This document shows, piece after piece, positions 21,101 to 31,400 of a stretch of 64,000 bases of DNA (position 1 is its first letter; each line of letters starts with the position of its first letter). Under the pieces are notes generated by a model that searched no databases, had not been told where the DNA came from, and saw only the letters and a program-made list of their open reading frames with translations. The position numbers and the translations under genes were made by a program. The stretch comes from Cafeteria roenbergensis (Eukaryota > Sar > Bigyra > Bicosoecida > Cafeteriaceae), in assembly GCA_008330645.1 (NCBI GenBank), contig VLTN01000082.1:1-64000 (forward strand). Direction: 5' to 3'.

Positions 21101-22048
21101 CGGACGACGGCCGGTGGGCTGCGCCCGCGGCCCAGGCCGATGCTGCCACCGCCTGGCGAAGGGCTGCCGCGTTCTCGGCCACGCAGTGACACGCCCAGGC
21201 GGGCGCCGCGGCCGGCCCCGAGGGGCCGTGGGCGCCGCCCGGCCCGCCCCCGGCAGCGCCAGCAGCGCCAGCAGCGGCAGTTCGCGCGGCTGTGAGGCCC
21301 TGCGTCGCCAGCTCCGCGCATGCCGCCAGCCCTCCGCGGCTGGCGAAGGCGGCGGCGGCCGCGTCGTGGTCCGCCCTCGTCACCCCCATGCGCGTCTGCC
21401 GCCGACCGCCCATCTCGTCGACCACGGCCCGCACCACGAGCGCGCACATGAGCTGTCCGTGCGGGCCCGCCCGCTGCAGGGGGGGGGGGGGGGGGGGCGA
21501 CGGACCGAGGCAGGGACATGCGCGGTAGCCGGTGCGGCCGGCGCGGGCGCAGCGCGCCTCCTCCCCCGCACGGCGGCCGTCACAGACTTGCCCCCTCTCG
21601 CGCCTGCCGCATGCCAGTCTGTCGCGCAAGTGCCCCGTGCCCACTCACTCGCGGGAGGCCACGTCGCCCAGCATGTGCAGCATCCACGACCGCAGGCCGT
21701 CTCGGACCTCGGGCGGCACCACGTCCCAAAGCCTCGACGAAGAGTCTCTCAGCAGCGCGCATCCCATAGTACGGGTCTCAGGCGTTCGCCCCGACTCTGC
21801 GGGCGCCGCTAGGGGGTCGTGCACGGGCGCGGAGCCGGGAGGTGAGGGCGGCAACTCGCCACTCGGCCTTGGCCGAGGCTCGCAGCCTTGCGTGCGCTCT
21901 CACCAATGGCGCTTCGCGCGACCGAGAGGGCCTCCACTCGCGACGAGAGCTCGCGAATCCAGGAGGCCGCCCTGGCTACCGCGTCTGGAGCCGAGCCGCC
22001 GTGGAGGGCAGCGACGGCCGCCTCAAACATTTCCGAGTCGGCAGCCAT
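18171..22048 (-). CDS. XPO4: Exportin-4 (importin-beta family nuclear export receptor)
   Basis: Three exons are proposed: 22048-21904 (donor GTGAGAGC), 21796-21663, and 21473-18171 after an acceptor with an 18-base pyrimidine run; about 1193 residues against about 1150 in animals. The second donor is uncertain: a stronger GTGAGT at 21648 does not keep phase, whereas GTGGCC at 21662 does. Family evidence is a block LLADSGRGETPAVPPTL near residue 620, which I align from memory with LLADDTQGETPLIPPEI of human XPO4, followed by a TAFGADTEG-like AAFGAGRDG. The N-terminal 90 residues align with the HEAT repeats of XPO4. The rest is an Ala-rich alpha-solenoid. Known role: Ran-GTP-dependent export of eIF5A, Smad3 and others, and import of some factors. 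It shares a 317-bp divergent promoter with the KH gene. Confidence 0.85.
21480..21497. repeat. Homopolymer used as intron pyrimidine tract
   Basis: A run of 18 G on the plus strand is poly-C on the transcribed strand and ends in CTGCAG immediately before exon 3 of exportin-4. It therefore acts as an extreme polypyrimidine tract. Confidence 0.75.
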
Positions 22049-22365
22049 GCTCGCCGCCTTCCGCCGCCGCTGCAAGCCGAGCGGGCCGGTGGTCCCGGCA
22101 GCCGCGAGCCCGCGGGGCAGGTCCCAGCGGGCGGGCGAGGCGAGCGCGCGCTCGTGCGCTTTCCGGCGCCGTGGTTGCAAGCGGAGCGCGCAGAGCTGGG
22201 GGGCGGGGCGCATCAATCGTCGTCCTCGCGCCTTCTCCTGCCGAGGGCAACAGCCGCTGCTGGTCAAACAATCAAACTGGCGGCAGAGGCGCGGGCCCGA
22301 CTGGCCGAGCAGACTGCAGCCACGCCGCGCGCGCCCGGTCGAGCTTGGGGGGCTGAAGCGACTGC
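22049..22365. promoter_or_regulatory. Divergent promoter region, exportin-4 / KH protein
   Basis: 317 bp between the two proposed ATGs. It includes a slightly AT-richer centre (CAAACAATCAAACTGG, about 22264-22280). I see no clear TATA box. Confidence 0.45.
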
Positions 22366-24276
22366 ATGGGCCAAGCCTCTTCGGCGAGCGCCCTCGAGAA
22401 CGAGGTGGTTCTCTGCTTCTACGTGGACCTGGAGGTGTTTGTGCCGACGGAAGAGCTGGTTCTTGTGAGCCGAGGCGTGGCCAGCGCGCGCGCCCCAAGC
22501 CGTGCACCCCGCCCCTGCCCTCCCGTCCCCCGCCCGGTCCGACGGTCTGGGGCCGGCGGGCCAGGGCGAGCCGCAGCGCTGGGGGCGCGGGCGGCCTGGT
22601 TTGCGCGCCGACTGCGCTCGATCTGGCCAGGCTCCCTCAGGCGTCGCGCTGCCGCCCAGCCCTGCGCCGCTCCGTCGGCCGAGCGGACCTCACGAACGCT
22701 GCCTGATGCGTGGGACCACAGCGCTTCCGCGCCCGGCGCGCGCCCATGCGCTGCTGGTGCGGGGGGGAGGGGGATTGGCGCCCATTTGTCCCGTCTTCCG
22801 CCTCGTCAAGCAGCGTCTGCGCCTGTGACTGTAGCTGCCGCCAGCACGTTGTGTGTGCCCTCCCCGCAGGTGATCGGCGACTCCCTGCAGCGCGCTGCGT
22901 GGATCCGACACAACATCGGTGTCCAATTGAAGTTTCCCGTGAGCTCGCACGCGCACGAGGGCGCTGCTGCGGCTGGCTGCGCTGGGGGCAGCGGGGCGGT
23001 GAAAGCGGCTCGCGCCCGAGCGCCGAGCGCACGCCCCTGCTGCAGTCGCCTCTCGCTCGCGGCCACCCGCGGCTTCCTTCCCTCCTGATGGTCGCGTGCG
23101 TTCGCGCAGACAGTTGCGGAGGCGGACGCAACGGGCGCTGCGTGGTGCCCCGTCGTGGTGTCCGGCGAGTGCCGCGACGTGCACGCTGCCTTCCTGACCA
23201 TCAAGGACCAGGTGGACGAGGTGGACGATGTTGTTGTCAAGTTCCGACTTGCCCCGTCCCTGCGGTCGGCGCTTCTGGCGCGGGACATGGCGCTGCTGCG
23301 CACCGTTGCGGCGGACTCGGACGTGCGCGTCCACGTGCCTGCGCTCGAGGACCCCGAGGGGGCGCTGGCGAGCCTCGAGGGGGCGGCCGACAACGTCTTC
23401 CGGGTGTTTGACGGCATGTGGGAGGCTTTGGACGCGACGCTGCGCAAGTCGTGCAGGGGCTCGGTCGCCTTCCCGCACGACGCCACCGGCCTGGTCATCG
23501 GCCCCAAGGGCGCCAAGCTGACCGCGGTTCAGTCCGCCACCAGCGTCAGGGACGTCAACGTCTCAAAGCGACCCTTCACACGGTCCGACCTGGCGGCCGC
23601 GACCGCCACTGCAGCGCTGTCCGGCCCTCTCAAGCCAGGGCACTTGGGCAGGGGCGGCGTGGTCGGCTTCACTGCCGCCCAGGTCGCAGAGGTGGAGGCG
23701 CGGCTGCGGCCAGCCACCGCGTCCGCCGAGGCGGCCACGGGCTCCGCGCCGGGCCGCGAGGCCGGGGAGCTGGGGGAGGCAACGGTGTACGCGGGCCACC
23801 GGTCCTGCCTGGAGACCGCTCTCCTCGCATTTGCGGCCGTGGCCACGGGCAAGCGGGCCGAGGACGCCGTGGCCATGGCGCAGCGTGCCATGCGGGAGGC
23901 AGGCTGGCCCGTTCCCGTGCAGCGGGCGCACGCCGGCCTGTGGATTAGCTCTGTGCCTTGCGATGACGCAGCTTCGGCCGCACTGTCCAGCGAACCCATC
24001 GGCGGCGCCGGAAGCCACCGGGGCGGCCACGGCTCCTCTCGCGGCAAGAAGGCGGCGGCGGGCGGGCCAGCAGACGGCGCCGCGTCGTGGCGGTCGGCGG
24101 AGGCAGCGTCGACTGGCAAGCCGCGCAGCGAGGGCAGCCGGCCTGGCGGTGGCGGTGGGGGCATGGCCCGGGGCGGCGGCGGCGGTGGTAGTGGCGGTGG
24201 CGGTCGGGGCAGGGCCCGGGGCGGCGGCGGCAGAGGCGGCGGCGGCGGCGCTGCGGGCGCGCGCTCGCGGGCATAG
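22366..24276 (+). CDS. KH-domain RNA-binding protein with RGG-like tail
   Basis: Three phase-0 exons, 22366-22464, 22870-22938 and 23110-24276, each with GTGAGC donors and GCAG acceptors, give 444 residues starting MGQASS (a possible N-myristoylation context). A first KH-like fold is rebuilt across the introns: VLVIGDSLQRAAWIRHNIG then LKFP, in which the usual GxxG is poorly kept. A second KH has a canonical loop, GLVIGPKGAKL, near residue 185. A third, weaker KH-like helix pair follows (VYAGHRSCLETAL). The last 100 or so residues are Gly/Arg-rich with RGG-like runs. KH plus RGG proteins bind single-stranded RNA. The weak first and third modules may be structural only. It is convergent with the TFIIB-related gene. 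Confidence 0.75.
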
Positions 24277-24760
24277 GCCAAGCCGGTAGGGGTTTGCTGC
24301 GGTGGGCAGACGGGCCACTGGCGCGTCACGCGTCACACGGTGGCTGTGTTGCGCGAGCGTCTGTTGCTCCGTGCAGGGGCCTGCCGACCAGGCGCGAGGT
24401 CCCGCCACAGCCCGGGCAACGAGCCGGACGCAGCGCGCGCTGCGGCAGCGGCAGGCGCAATGCCAATACCAGCCAAGTGCTGCCTGCGCAAAGCGGACGC
24501 CCACACATGCACGCGATTGCGATTGGGCCGCGACTCAGCCTCAGAAAGCTCTGCGCTGCCGCGCGTGGTCATGGTTCGCGTGGGGCGCGTGCGAAGATGG
24601 CCGCCGGCTCCGCCCGCCGGAGCGCGCGATGGCGGTGCGCTGACCGCTCGGCTCGCGCGCTGCAACCCACTCAACAGCACACGCGCTGCGACACCCTGAC
24701 CGACAGACTTTGCGCAGCCAGCCACGCGGACCGCGCAGCCACAGCCTGGCCGAGCAAGCG
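24277..24760. other. Convergent 3' gap
   Basis: 484 bp between two gene ends. Nothing recognised, apart from presumed 3' UTRs and terminator signals that I cannot define. Confidence 0.4.
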
Positions 24761-26886
24761 TCAGGCTCGTCGCTTGGGCCGCTTCCGCAACCGGCTCTGC
24801 AGCGCCGCCGCCCTGGCCGCCATCGCCTTGAGCCTGCCCGACGAGGCCGGCCGTGGCGCCAATGGCGCCTGCCTTGGAGGCGGCGCCGCCGCGGTCCCCG
24901 GCCCATGCCCGCCGTGCCCGCCGAGGGCGGCCCCTTGTTCGCCGGGAATGGCCGGGCCGGGCTCCCCGGGGATCATCGGCCACGAGTCGTCGGCAGCGTC
25001 CTCCACCCCTGCAGCCGCCGCGTCCAGTGCCCCTGCTTTGCCGTCGTCGTCGTTGTCGTCGTCACCGCCGACGTCGTCACCGCCGACGTCGCGCTCGCGC
25101 TTCCCAGCTCTGCCGGGAGAGTCCGCTTTCGTTTCCCCGGCGCCTTCAGAATGGGCAGGCGGCGCCGCCGCCGGCGGCCGAGGGCCCCTGCGCTCAGAGC
25201 GACTGTTCATGGTGAAGAACCGTGGCCTCACACTGAGGCGGTGCTTCCGAGTGGTCTCCGCCTCGGCGGACCGCATCGCAGCCGCAGCTCGGCGCCGCGA
25301 CTCCTCGTCGAGGGACGGATCCGTATCCGGAAGGAACGTCGGCATGGCGGACGCTGCGCTCGGGGCGACGACCGCGCCGTCAATCCGCGCGAACCGCGCT
25401 GCGGCAGCGGCGTCCGCGGAGGCCGCCGATGCGCCGAGCGGGCCGGCGGCCGCTTGGGCCGACTTCTCGAGCGCCGAGTCGAAGGCGGAGATGCCTGCCC
25501 TCGCGCAGCTGATGGCGAGACAGGCCAGAATGACAGTCTTGAACCGGTGCATGTTCTCGCGCTGGTCGCGCAGCCGAGTGAACAGGTCCTTCGCAGCGTC
25601 CGTCACGGCGCGGTGGAGGCCGAGGCGCTCCCCCGCGGCGTCCATGGCGGCGAAGGCTGTGGACTTCATCTTGTCCTTGTAGGCGGCCGTGGTGCGCTGC
25701 CCCGTGCTGACGCTGGCGCTCTCCTGGCCGCGCTCCATCGCGGCAGCCATGCGCCGCATGTGCGCGATCTCCGACTTGGACACGCCCAGCGGGGCCGAGA
25801 AGGCCGTCCGCAGGTTCCACTGGCTGGAGTAGTTTCGCTGCTGGGGGGCGCCTTGCTGGGTCTTGTCGCCGTCCTCGGCCAGCGAGCCGCGCGTCCAGTC
25901 GCCGTCCAGGGTGCGCCGCTGGGAGGCCACGCGGCCGCACCGCCGGCAGGTCAGCTCCCCGGCGCGGGAGTCCTCAACGAAGTGGAGCGGGTCGTTGTTT
26001 CCGCAGGCCTCGCACACCAGGCTGTCGTCGGCCGCGACAGCTGCGGGCCGGGGGGCGGGGAGCGGGGGGACTTGGCCGGTCGCGCGCGGGGGGGCGGGAG
26101 GGGCGGGGGGCAGAACGCGCCGGGGCGCGGCGCGGATATGTGCCACTCTGGGGTCGTGGGCCGCTCGGCGGGCCGGCGCGTTGGCGACGGCGACCGCAGC
26201 TGCGCGCCGCTGGCAGCACGCGCCCCCCGCGAGGACCACGGCTGCGGTGCGCGCTGGCTCTCGCCGGCGGCCCGCGCCTGCTCCCGCTCTGCCGCCGGCT
26301 CACCAGCTGCTAGGCCGACGCCGTGCGCACGCAAGTCCGCCTCCGTAACTGGGGCCGCGTCCGCTGTCAGCACCTTCCCCACCACCTCGCGCAAATCGCT
26401 GGCCTCCTCCGCGCCGACGCTGGCCTCTGCACGCGCAGCCCTCTCTTGGGCGCGCGCTGCCGCCACCTGCAGCTCGTTGAGCCGCGCGGCAGCGGCGGCG
26501 TCGCCAAGCGCGGCGTCCTCAGCATCCCGCCCAGTCTTGGAGGCGGCCAGCCGCGCAAGGGCCTCGTCCCGCTCCTCGATGGCCTCCTTGACGGCGGCGC
26601 GCGCACCCGAAGCCAAAAACACACCGATGTCGTTGGCCAGCCGCCGCTGAATGTCATTGATGGCAGGGCCGACCACGTCCCAGGCAGATGTCTGACGCGG
26701 GGGCTGCGACGTGGGCTGCGCAGCGTGGGCGCCGATGGCGCCCAACTGGGGCTTGCTCTCGCCAGTGGCCGCGCTGATCGTGCCGGGGGCTCCGGCTGGG
26801 GCGGGGCCGACGGGCTCGCGCTTGACCGGAGCCGGCCCGGCTTGCGCAACCGTGCCCCGGCGCCTCGGCCCACCTGAGGCAGCCAT
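24761..26886 (-). CDS. TFIIB-related protein with N-terminal coiled-coil region
   Basis: Two exons, 26886-26304 (donor CTG|GTGAGCC) and 26040-24761 (acceptor CCCGCAG), join in phase to give 620 residues. Residues about 75-185 are charged and helical, likely coiled coil. A zinc ribbon follows with Cys204, Cys207, Cys226 and Cys229 (CEACGN ... CRRCGRV). After a linker, one cyclin-like repeat is visible at about 311-378 (AAKDLFTRLRD, RFKTVILACLAISCARAG). This is the TFIIB/Brf arrangement, but I recognise only one cyclin fold and the C-terminal 240 residues are acidic low-complexity ending in a basic helix. Inferred: a transcription initiation factor of the TFIIB family or a lineage-specific paralogue. 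It is not a clean match to TFIIB, Brf1 or Rrn7. Confidence 0.7.
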
Positions 26887-26994
26887 AGATGCGAAGCGAT
26901 ACCGGATCCAGCCGCACGGACAGCAGGAGCCTCGGTTGCCTGGCAAGCGACGGCAAGGCCTGTGGGGCAGTGTGCGTCGTGCGTGGATGGGCCA

Positions 26995-28178
26995 ATGTTT
27001 GCGCGGCTCTGCCAAGGCTGCGCCGAGAGTCCTGCCGCGCGCTTGCAGCGCGGACACCGGCGAGCCCGCAGTGGCTCTCCGGTCCACAGTTGCGTGAGCG
27101 GGGCGTGGTGGCCGCGGCTTCGAGCCCGGAGAGGCGGGAGGCATGCGCTGACGGCCGCAAGGCCACGGCTGCGCTGGCGAGCGAGCTGCAGCGCGCCGCC
27201 CACGGCTGGTCAGTGGCGCTGGCTGAGCTAAAGCGGGGGCGTCCGGGCGCTGCGTCTGGCCGCAGGCGCTTGCGGGGGGGCGTGGGGCGCTTCGGATCGG
27301 ACGTCACGAATGCCTGGGAGCTTGCTGCAGCCTCCGTCGGCCTCCGCCGCGGCGCCGTCGTGGATGGGATTGCCGCAGATGCGGACTGGGCGACCGGAAG
27401 CGAAGCGTTCCGCGCTTGCATCGGAGACGGTGCTTTGCTCTTTGAGCTGGGCGGCTCGCTCATCGTGGGCAACAGGGCGCGTATGTCCGACTGGGCGGCG
27501 GCGCTCGCTGCGGCCGCGGCCTGTCCGGAAGGCGCCGCTGCAGGGCGGGAGGACATTGGCAGCGTTGCTGTGGCAACTGCCGCGGGCGACGGCTGGTCGC
27601 GCTCCAGCGTGTGCGCAGCCGCCTCGGCTCACCGCGCTATCCTGCTGGCAGCAGCGGCATGCGTGTCCGAAGCGGCCACCGCCTCTTCCGGCGCGGGGCC
27701 TGGCCCCACCCGTGCCCTGTCGCTCACAGCGCCGGTCGAGCGGGCGTGCGCGGGCCGCGGCGTCGGCCTGGCCGCCGCCTGCTGCCTCGTCTGCGGCGCG
27801 CTCCTCGGCTTTCCGTGGCTTCTGTTCCCAAGCACTGGGGGCCGCGGCCCGCCGCCGTCCACGGCGCGAGTGCTGCGCACAGCGGTCCTCGCTCTCGGCC
27901 ACCGCATTGCGTCGTGGTCCGTACCTCTGTCGGCGCTTGGCACTGGGGCCGGTGGGGCCGGTGGGGCTGGTGGGACCGGTGGGACCGGTGAGGCCGGTGG
28001 AGCCGGTGAGGCCGGTGGGGCCGGTGAGGCCGGTGGGGCCGGTGAGGCCGCCGTCGGCCGCACTGCAGCGCTCAAGCCGCTGGGGGCGCTCGGACTCGGT
28101 CCGCTCGCCGCGGCCGAGCTGGCCAGCGTTGTGGAGGTGCGCACTGAATCAGTGCTGCTCGATTCGTTCGTGGTGTAG
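26995..28178 (+). CDS. Hypothetical protein with Gly-Ala-Glu repeat
   Basis: An open frame of coding-like composition runs from about 27190 to a stop at 28178. Its 5' end is unclear. An ATG at 26889 lies 2 bp from the divergent TFIIB-related start; an alternative first exon 26995-27093 (donor TGC|GTGAGC) could splice in phase to 27191. The protein is Ala-rich, with a hydrophobic stretch [17 protein letters not shown] that may be membrane-embedded, and a repeat rich in GGAGEA near the C-terminus. I do not recognise a family. Another frame (27310-28479) overlaps, but its Arg/Cys/Trp-rich content suggests a shadow. Confidence 0.5.
27944..28050 (+). repeat. GGGGCCGGTGAGGCC-type minisatellite
   Basis: About seven copies of a 9 to 15-bp GC-rich unit (GGTGGGGCC / GGTGAGGCC), in frame with the hypothetical protein and coding its Gly-Ala-Gly-Glu run. 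The unit contains GTGAGG, so it also presents repeated donor-like sequences. Confidence 0.85.
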
Positions 28179-28479
28179 CCCTTGCGAGGGCAGCGCCAGC
28201 AAGTGCCGGGGCCGGCGCGTGTTGGACGGCGGCTGCTACTCGGAAGCCTGTGCTGTGGTGTGCTGTGGTGTGCTGTGGTGTGCTGTGCTTTGGAAACGGG
28301 CCGGTGGTCGCGCTGGCTTGCGCAGCTTCGCCGTTGTCACAGTCACTGGAGCGAGCGGGCGGCGCGGGCCGTTCGCAGGCCTGGCCTCTGTCGCGGCCAA
28401 CACGCACACCTGCGCTGCACTCGACACCACGGCACAGCCGCACAAGCCTGAGCGGACAGCGGGCTCGCCTGGGAGCTGA
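28179..28479. other. Convergent 3' gap with 10-bp repeat
   Basis: Between two gene ends. Contains TGCTGTGGTG repeated three times in a row (28251-28280) plus a partial copy. Nothing else seen. Confidence 0.6.
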
Positions 28480-31400
28480 CTAGTGGTCCGCAGCGGCCGG
28501 GTCCGCGGGGCCGCGCGTGACGCGCCACTGAATGGCCGCGCAGTCGTGCATGCCCGCGGTCAGGAGGAAGCGGTCCGTCACCGAGAAGGTGAGCGCGCCC
28601 ACTGTGGACGCGTGCGCGCCCGCAAACACTGCCTCCGTGTCGTCAGCCGGCAGCGCCGCCGGGTACCGGACCAGCCGCACCTGGCCGAAGACGTCGCCCG
28701 CTGCCAGCAGCGACCGCGAGTGGGACCGCTCGGCGCGGGACACCTCCGTGCCGTCCGCGCCCGCGGGCCACAGCGCCTGCGCCGGCCAGCCGACGGACGC
28801 CGACCAGGTGGCCCACGCCGCGTCCCGCATCGACGCAGCGCTGGCCACCTGCCGGCCCGTGCGCAGGTCGAGGTAGGCCAGAGCGTCGCCGGCCGTCTGC
28901 GCCTGCAGGGCGGAGCTGTCCTCCACAAAGTCGAGGGAGCGAAGCGGCTCGCCGTGCTCCAGCACGTACACGAGGGAGAAGCGCCCCCCGCGGGCGTCGT
29001 ACACGTAGGCGCGGCCGTCGGCGCTCGCCAGCGCAAGCAGAGCGCCGTTGGGGCTGAACTTGACCGCCAGGGCAGAGCCGCTAGCGTCGCTGCACTCGTG
29101 GATCGCCTCGAGCGTGTCGGCCCGGAGGAGGGTCAGGGTGCCCGCGCCGGCCGGCTCGCGAGTGAAGCCGCCGCCAGTGTCCTCGCCCGAGCCGACGGCG
29201 AGCACAGACCCGTCGGGCGACCACGCCACGCAGCTGGCGGGCGCCGAGAGGGCCGCGACGGAGAGGCACCGGCGCCCCTCCATGTCCCACAGGCGAAGCG
29301 TGCCGTCCGTGCCGGCGGTGGCGGCGAGCGCCTCCACCGTGGGGTGGGCGGCGGCCGCGGTCACGGCCCCGTGAGCGTGGCCTTCCGCCCGCGTCACGAG
29401 GCTGCCCGTGGCCAGCGCCACCTCCACCACTGCGCCGCCGCGGGTTCCTGCGGCGAGCCGCTCGCCGTCGGGGCTCAGAGCCACGCTCTGCACGCTGAAG
29501 TGGAGCGGCGCCGGCCCGTCGCCGCCGTGCACGCGGTACACTGCCAGCCGCTCCAAGCCCGGCCCGAACAGCCGGACGCAGCCGTCCCGGCAGCCGGCGA
29601 TCACGCCGGCAGCGTGGGCGTGCAGCGCGTTGACGGCGCGGTGCCGCGTGCCGGGGTCGAAGGCGTCCACGGCCCGGGCGACCACGCGGCCGCGCCACGC
29701 GTACAGCTGCCCCGAAACCGTTCCCGTCACCAGCGTGCCTGCCACGCACGCACCGCACGTCACCGTCTGCCGCTTGGCCTTGCTGCCCCATATCCCCGCG
29801 GTGGACGTCAGCGACCCCTGCCAGAGCCTCCAGAACCGCGCGCCGTCCTCGCCCCCGGTCACGAACCGGAGCGACGCCGGCCCGTCCTCCCACACACCGG
29901 CAGAGCTTCCGGGCGCGGTGGCAGAGCTTCCCGCCCCGTCGCCCGAGGGAAGGCAGCACGCGAAGTGGGCCCTCCCGGAGCCGGAGAGGGCCACCGCCTC
30001 CACCACCCCGTCGGTCCAGTCGCCCCGCGGGGAGGTAAACACGGCAACGCTGCCACTGCCACTGCCGCTGCCGCTGCCGCCTCCGCCTCCGCCGCCTCCA
30101 CCGGAAGCAGCAGCGCCTCCCGCTCCCCCGGAGACGCCCCCGCCGGCGGCAGGGCCGGAGCCCCCCGCAGCGCGCGGCAGAGCTACGCTGACCACCCGGC
30201 GGGCGTCACGGGAGAAAGCCACGGCCGCCACCGCGCCGGCGTGGACGGCCGGGAGCGCGCAGCGGGGGGTGGCGCCGCACGCGTCCCAGACGTGCACGCG
30301 GGGGACGGGGCCGCCCTGGCCGGAGGCCGCAAGGCGGCGGGAGGGGTCCACTGCGAGGCAGGTGAGGTCCGCGTCGTGGCCGCGGTAGTGGCGCTGCGCG
30401 TGACGGTCCGCGTCCAGCGACACGCCCAAGGCCGACACGTTGTAGACTAGGGCAGAGTTGCGCGCAAAGGCGAGGTTCCCCGACGTGTCGTGGCCGCGGA
30501 ACCCGTGGACCCACTCCAGCCGCAGGCGCTCGGAGGGGGCCCGCGGGTCGACAGGGGGTGCGCGGGAGGGGGCCACCAGGCAGCTTTCCCTGGCGTCCGC
30601 GGCGGCGGCAGAGGCGGCCCCTGGCGCCGCGAACTCGTCCGGAGGCCGGTAGTCGCCGAGCGGCCGCCGGAACTCGCTGTCGTCCGCCTCCGCGGGCGTG
30701 GCCGCCACCGCCTTGGCTGCCGCCCGGGCGCCGTCCTCGTCGGGCAGCACCCGCCACTGCAACACGCACAGGTCGCGGCCGCCCGTGGAAACGAGCCTTT
30801 CGTCTCCCGCAAGCCACGCAACGCCGGTCACGCGCCCCGGGTGGCCGCGCAGCCTGTGGAACGCGGCCCCAACCTCGGGGCAGGGGTAGCGCTTGATCCG
30901 CAGGCCGCCCATGCTGTCCCCAACAGCCAGCAGGGCGCCGGACCGCGAGCTGGCCACGGCAGTGAGGTCCTGCCCCGCGCCCTCCTCCCCGCCCTCCCAC
31001 GCTCCGAGCATGGACCAGCCGACGGCCACGGTCTGCGTGGCCCACTGCACGTCCCGCATCGCCGCGGCGCTAGGCAGGTGCGCCCCAGTGGCCGTGTCCG
31101 CGTAGAGGAGCTCCCAGGTGGCGCTCGCGGTGCGCACCTTCTTGCCGTCCCGCGAAAAATCGAACCGCACCAGCGGGGAGCGGTGCCTGTCGAAAACCCC
31201 GCGCAGCGAGAACCCCGCCGAGACGTCGTACAGCAGCAGGCGGCCGTCCCGCGCCGCCACGCCCAGCGTTGCGCCCGCGGGGCAGAACTTGACGTCTGTG
31301 ATGGCGGCCCGCGTGTCGTGGGCGCGGTGCACAACCTCCCAGTCCTCCGTCGACACCACCACCCACCGGCCGTCCTCGCGAGTGCGGCCCCGGCCGACGT

